Part shown: positions 51,675 to 54,485 of the stretch, piece after piece
How positions within the stretch are numbered: position 1 is the stretch's first letter
Layout of the letters: every line of letters begins with the position of its first letter
From: an uncultured Mollicutes bacterium
GTDB lineage: Bacteria > Bacillota_I > Bacilli_A > RF39 > UBA660
Assembly (NCBI GenBank): GCA_900550145.1
Contig: URRF01000005.1
Location: 1 to 54,485, forward strand
Reading direction: 5' to 3'
DNA length: 54,485 nt
Translations under genes and position numbers: made by a program
The notes under the pieces: model-generated
Seen by the model: only the letters and a program-made list of their open reading frames with translations
Database searches by the model: none
Told to the model about the DNA's origin: nothing

Positions 51675-51950
51675 ATGAATAGTACAAGTAGTCATTCTTT
51701 ATCTATGGTTGATAGAGGAAGTATAAATATAACAGGAGTTGTAAAAATAGAGAGTTTTGATAATGAAGAATTTCTTTTAGAAACTGTAATGGGTTATATG
51801 GATATTAAGGGTGAATCTCTTGAAATGGTTAAATTAGATACTATTGAGGGGAATGTGGTTATTAAAGGAAAATTAAGTAGTTTAATGTATATAGAAAATA
51901 TTAAGAAAAAGAATAAAGAGGAAGGAGTATTTACTAGATTATTTAAATGA
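51675..51950 (+). CDS. yabP: Spore protein YabP
   Basis: A 91-residue YabP/YqfC-type protein: SMVDRGSINITGVVKIESFD, then EEFLLETVMGYMDIKGESLE and GVFTRLFK at the end, closely matching Bacillus YabP. It is needed for spore formation in the mother cell along with YabQ. Its stop overlaps the yabQ start by 4 bases. Confidence 0.93.
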   Translation: MNSTSSHSLSMVDRGSINITGVVKIESFDNEEFLLETVMGYMDIKGESLEMVKLDTIEGNVVIKGKLSSLMYIENIKKKNKEEGVFTRLFK

Positions 51951-52234
51951 TACCATTAAATATACAAATTAAATCAATAGTATTTTCTTTTCTTTATGGA
52001 ATAATATTTTCGATTTTAACTAATTTAAATTATAAGTTTATATTTTATACAAAGAAAGTGTTTAGAATTATTATAAATATTTTGTTTGTACTTGATAATG
52101 TGGTTATTTATTTTATAATATTGAGATTAATTAATGATGGTATAATTCACTATTACTTTGTTATTGCTCTTATACTTGGCTATTTTAGCGTTAATAAATT
52201 GTCAAGTAGAATATTATCAAAATTTAAACGTTGA
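51947..52234 (+). CDS. yabQ: Spore cortex biosynthesis protein YabQ
   Basis: A 95-residue protein with three hydrophobic segments (about 8-27, 37-62 and 68-85). It is translationally coupled to yabP (ATGA overlap) and precedes divIC, as in Bacillus where YabQ is required for cortex formation. Sequence similarity is low as is usual for this family, so synteny carries much of the call. Confidence 0.8.
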   Translation: MIPLNIQIKSIVFSFLYGIIFSILTNLNYKFIFYTKKVFRIIINILFVLDNVVIYFIILRLINDGIIHYYFVIALILGYFSVNKLSSRILSKFKR

Positions 52235-52259
52235 TTTTTATGTATGCTAGTGTTATAAT
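52231..52259 (+). promoter_or_regulatory. Sigma-A promoter for divIC
   Basis: TTGATT (52231-52236) and TATAAT (52254-52259) with a 17-base spacer and a TG extension. It lets divIC and the following genes be made in growing cells, separately from the sporulation promoter of yabP. Confidence 0.75.
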
Positions 52260-52280
52260 TTCACATGCGGAGACGATGAT

Positions 52281-52571
52281 ATGACAAAGAAAATAACTAA
52301 AAAAAATAAAAGAAGAGTATTATTAATATTTGTAACATCTACATGTTTGATATTTCTTTTGTCATGGAATATGTGTTCTTTATGGAAGCAATTATTAGTA
52401 AAACGTAATGAAAAAGTTTTTTATACTGAGCAACTTGCTAAATTAAAGGAAGAAGAGGATTATTTGAAGGTAGAGGTTGAAAAACTTCAGGATCCAGATT
52501 ATGTTGCTAGATATGCAAGAGAACAGTATTTATATTCAAAAGATGGGGAATTTAATATAAGAATAAATTAA
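52281..52571 (+). CDS. divIC: Cell division protein DivIC (septum formation initiator family)
   Basis: A 96-residue FtsB/DivIC-type protein with a basic cytoplasmic N-terminus, one membrane segment (about 13-30), a coiled coil with QLAKLKEEEDYLKVEVEKLQ and the C-terminal DPDYVARYAREQYLYSKDGE motif. DivIC with FtsL and DivIB supports septal wall synthesis. The order yabP-yabQ-divIC is the same as in Bacillus. Confidence 0.92.
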   Translation: MTKKITKKNKRRVLLIFVTSTCLIFLLSWNMCSLWKQLLVKRNEKVFYTEQLAKLKEEEDYLKVEVEKLQDPDYVARYAREQYLYSKDGEFNIRIN

Positions 52572-52602
52572 ATTATTCTTTGTTTTTGTATGGAGGAATA
52601 GT

Positions 52603-52977
52603 ATGAATGTTAATTTGGTTAATCCGTTAGTATTAGCATATATTGGGGATGCTATTTATGAACTTAAAATAAGAAGTATGCTTGTTTATAGTAAAATAAA
52701 TAAAGTAAACGATTTACAAAAGGAGTGTACTAAGTATGTGAGTGCTAAGGGGCAAGCTTATTACATAGATAAACTTATAAATAATAACATATTAAATGAT
52801 GATGAAGTAGATGTATATAAAAGGGCTAGAAATGCTAAAGTTAATTCTCATCCTAGTAATACAGATATTATTACTTATAAGTGTGCTACTGGTTTAGAAG
52901 CAATATTTGGTTATTTGTATTTAACTTGTAGTTATGAAAGAATTGATGAATTAGTTAAATATATAAAGGAGAATTAA
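52603..52977 (+). CDS. mrnC: Mini-ribonuclease III
   Basis: A 124-residue RNase III domain without a dsRBD; it matures 23S rRNA in Bacillus. Motifs are LAYIGDAIYELKIRSML (catalytic Asp), VSAKGQAYYIDKL, YKRARNAKVNSHP and GLEAIFGYLYL (catalytic Glu). It is followed by rlmB after one base, the same order as Bacillus mrnC-rlmB. Confidence 0.94.
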   Translation: MNVNLVNPLVLAYIGDAIYELKIRSMLVYSKINKVNDLQKECTKYVSAKGQAYYIDKLINNNILNDDEVDVYKRARNAKVNSHPSNTDIITYKCATGLEAIFGYLYLTCSYERIDELVKYIKEN

Positions 52978-52978
52978 T

Positions 52979-53680
52979 ATGTATATATATGGTAAAAACG
53001 TTGTTAAAGAAGCTTTATTAAATAATAAAAAAATAAATAAAGCATATATTTGTAAAGATTTTAGTGATAAAAATATAATTTCTGATTTACAAAAACGTAA
53101 TATTTGTATAGATTATGTTACAAAATTTGAATTAGATAAACTTGAAAATGGCAATCATCAGGGTATAATTTTAAGTGTTCCAGAGTTTGAATATTCTAGT
53201 TTAGATCAGTTATTAGTTAGTGATAAACCATTTTTAGTAATTTTAGATCATTTAGAAGATCCACATAATTTTGGAGCAATTATTAGAACTTGTGAAGCTG
53301 CAGGTGTTGATGGAATAATAATACCAAAGGATAGGAGTGTATCTGTTAATTCAACTGTTATGAAAACTAGTGCTGGTGCACTTAATAATATGAAAATATG
53401 CATGGTGACCAATCTTAATAGTACAATAAAAGAATTAAAGAAAAATGGAATATGGATTATAGGTACTGATATGGTAAATAGTGTTTCATATACTAAGATT
53501 GATTACGATATTCCTTTAGCACTTGTTATTGGTAGTGAGGGATTTGGTATTAGTAGGTTAGTTAGAGAATCTTGTGATTATGTTGTAAATATTCCTATGG
53601 TTGGTAAAGTTAATTCTTTAAATGCGTCTGTTGCAGCTGGAGTTTTAATATATAAAATATTTGAAAAAAGGAATTTTTAA
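52979..53680 (+). CDS. rlmB: 23S rRNA 2'-O-methyltransferase RlmB (TrmH/SpoU family)
   Basis: A 233-residue SPOUT methyltransferase with an N-terminal L30e-like substrate domain (YIYGKNVVKEALLNNKKINK) and the trefoil-knot motifs LDHLEDPHNFGAIIRTCEA, VIGSEGFGI and VNSLNASVAAGVLIYK. The rae1 (yacP) gene, between rlmB and sigH in Bacillus, is missing. Confidence 0.93.
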   Translation: MYIYGKNVVKEALLNNKKINKAYICKDFSDKNIISDLQKRNICIDYVTKFELDKLENGNHQGIILSVPEFEYSSLDQLLVSDKPFLVILDHLEDPHNFGAIIRTCEAAGVDGIIIPKDRSVSVNSTVMKTSAGALNNMKICMVTNLNSTIKELKKNGIWIIGTDMVNSVSYTKIDYDIPLALVIGSEGFGISRLVRESCDYVVNIPMVGKVNSLNASVAAGVLIYKIFEKRNF

Positions 53681-53681
53681 T

Positions 53682-54296
53682 ATGAAAAATGAATACAATG
53701 ATCAGGAACTTTTGTATTTGATTGCTGATGGTAATGAAACTGCGTCATCGATTTTATATGATAAATATAAAAATGTTATAAATATGAAAGTAAAAAAATT
53801 TGCAAATTATGCAAAAGGTTTTGGGCTTGAGTATAAAGATTTATTTCAAGAAGGAATGGTTGGACTTAGTGAGGCAATAAATTCTTACAAAGATTCTAAG
53901 GAATCAAAGTTTTCCTCTTTTGCAAATATATGTATAGATAGACAGTTGTTTTCTTTGTTAGCAAAAGCAAAGAGAAAGAAACATGATTTTTTAAATGAAT
54001 CTTATTCATTGGATTTACAAGTTGCTGATGGTATTAATATGCTTGATCATTTGTTTGTTGATAATGAAGATCTTAGTGTTAAATTAGAAAGAGAAGAAAC
54101 TGCAAATAATTTATATAATTCGATTTGCGAGGGATTGAGTACTTTTGAAAAGATGGTGTTTGATTTAAAAATAGCGGGCTTTGAATATAATGAAATTGCT
54201 AAATTATTAGATAAGAGTTATAAATCTGTTGATAGTGCATTACAAAGAATAAGGATGAAAGCAAAGAAAGTAATAGAACATAAGAATGAATTATAA
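53682..54296 (+). CDS. sigH: RNA polymerase sigma-H factor
   Basis: A 204-residue sigma-70-type factor with region 2 (LEYKDLFQEGMVGLSEAI, then SFANICIDRQLFSLL) and region 4 (STFEKMVFDLKIAGFEYNEI then DKSYKSVDSALQRIRMKAKK). RQxx-KAKRKKH and LNESYSLD match SigH. It directs early sporulation and post-exponential genes. The position after mrnC-rlmB agrees with Bacillus. I chose ATG 53682, with AAGGAA upstream; the upstream ATG 53661 lies inside rlmB. Confidence 0.88.
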   Translation: MKNEYNDQELLYLIADGNETASSILYDKYKNVINMKVKKFANYAKGFGLEYKDLFQEGMVGLSEAINSYKDSKESKFSSFANICIDRQLFSLLAKAKRKKHDFLNESYSLDLQVADGINMLDHLFVDNEDLSVKLEREETANNLYNSICEGLSTFEKMVFDLKIAGFEYNEIAKLLDKSYKSVDSALQRIRMKAKKVIEHKNEL

Positions 54297-54363
54297 TATG
54301 AAGAAATAGATTTTATTTTTTTATATAATTGTGGTATATTATAAATAAGAATAAGGAGGATAT

Positions 54364-54485
54364 ATGAAAAAGAGAAATGCATTTACATTAATAGAATTAC
54401 TAGCAGTAATAGTAATATTAGCAGTAATACTAGTAATAGCAATACCAAGGATATTAGATGTAATAGAAACATCAAAAAAAGATTC
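54364..54485 (+). CDS. Prepilin-like protein, N-terminal fragment (cut by window edge)
   Basis: The 40 codons present encode MKKRNA/FTLIELLAVIVIL and a long hydrophobic helix ending in PRILDVIETSKKD: a textbook type IV prepilin or pseudopilin N-terminus with Glu at mature position 5. AGGAGG lies 6 bases upstream. Unlike the neighbouring genes, almost every codon ends in A (TTA, GTA, ATA, GCA, CTA), giving a run of GTAATA-like repeats. Confidence 0.8.
   Translation, partial: MKKRNAFTLIELLAVIVILAVILVIAIPRILDVIETSKKD

Noticed and set aside
1..54485. tRNA and rRNA genes
   Set aside because: No cloverleaf with a GTTCAAATC-type arm or any 16S/23S/5S segment was noticed; the only tRNA-like signal is the T-box leader.
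1..54485. Mycoplasma-type genetic code (TGA as Trp)
   Set aside because: TGA ends several genes (for example mnmG at 15442-15444, holB and dnaX) and Trp is encoded by TGG in conserved positions.

Overview
The window looks like the replication-origin region of a very AT-rich, spore-forming Bacillota chromosome (Bacilli-like; an uncultured gut lineage of the RF39 kind would fit, but that placement is inference). Support comes from dnaA, dnaN, recF, gyrB and gyrA around clustered DnaA boxes, from Bacillus-like gene order in many blocks (ywiB-argS-rpoE; prfA-prmC-spoIIR; mnmG-rsmG-noc; tadA-SRP RNA-dnaX-ebfC-recR-bofA; holB-ricT-trmN-rsmI; metG-tatD-3D-rsmA-yabG-veg; yabP-yabQ-divIC), and from sporulation genes (spoIIR, bofA, spoVT, yabG, spoVG, yabP, yabQ, sigH). 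TGA is used as a stop and TGG as Trp, so the code is the standard bacterial one and not the Mycoplasma code.

Left arm (1-20.3 kb). Nearly all genes are on the minus strand, pointing away from oriC: a DUF4358-like protein and the edge of an MBOAT gene, spoIIR-prmC-prfA-rpoE-argS-DUF1934, a head-on class A PBP gene, two prepilin-like proteins with Ig-type domains, noc, a SGNH/DUF4358/DHHW/MBOAT O-acylation cluster, rsmG-mnmG, another prepilin-like gene, dnaN and dnaA.

Origin and right arm (20.35-54.5 kb). oriC lies between dnaA and rpmH. All genes to the right are on the plus strand: rpmH-rnpA-yidC-jag-mnmE-recF-gyrB-gyrA, then a 1.3 kb non-coding region with five parS sites, four Noc-binding palindromes, an inverted repeat with about 60-bp arms, a diverged direct repeat and the SRP RNA gene. 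Next come tadA-dnaX-ebfC-recR-bofA-holB-ricT-trmN-rsmI-pth-mfd, spoVT, a T-box-controlled dut-metG operon, two small membrane proteins, tatD, a 3D-domain protein, rsmA, a double ThyX-like protein, yabG-veg, an amidoligase-family gene, spoVG, yabP-yabQ, divIC-mrnC-rlmB-sigH and the start of a further prepilin-like gene.

The most notable points are: the parS/NBS array with mirror-image arms next to gyrA; a Noc homologue lacking the N-terminal region but with a long Asn/Gln-rich linker; a clean inversion around oriC relative to Bacillus; a Cys-rich insertion in YidC; a tandem ThyX-like protein with altered signature motifs; and surface or prepilin-like proteins carrying Ig and InlB-type repeats. 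No tRNA or rRNA genes, CRISPR arrays, transposases or prophage genes were seen.
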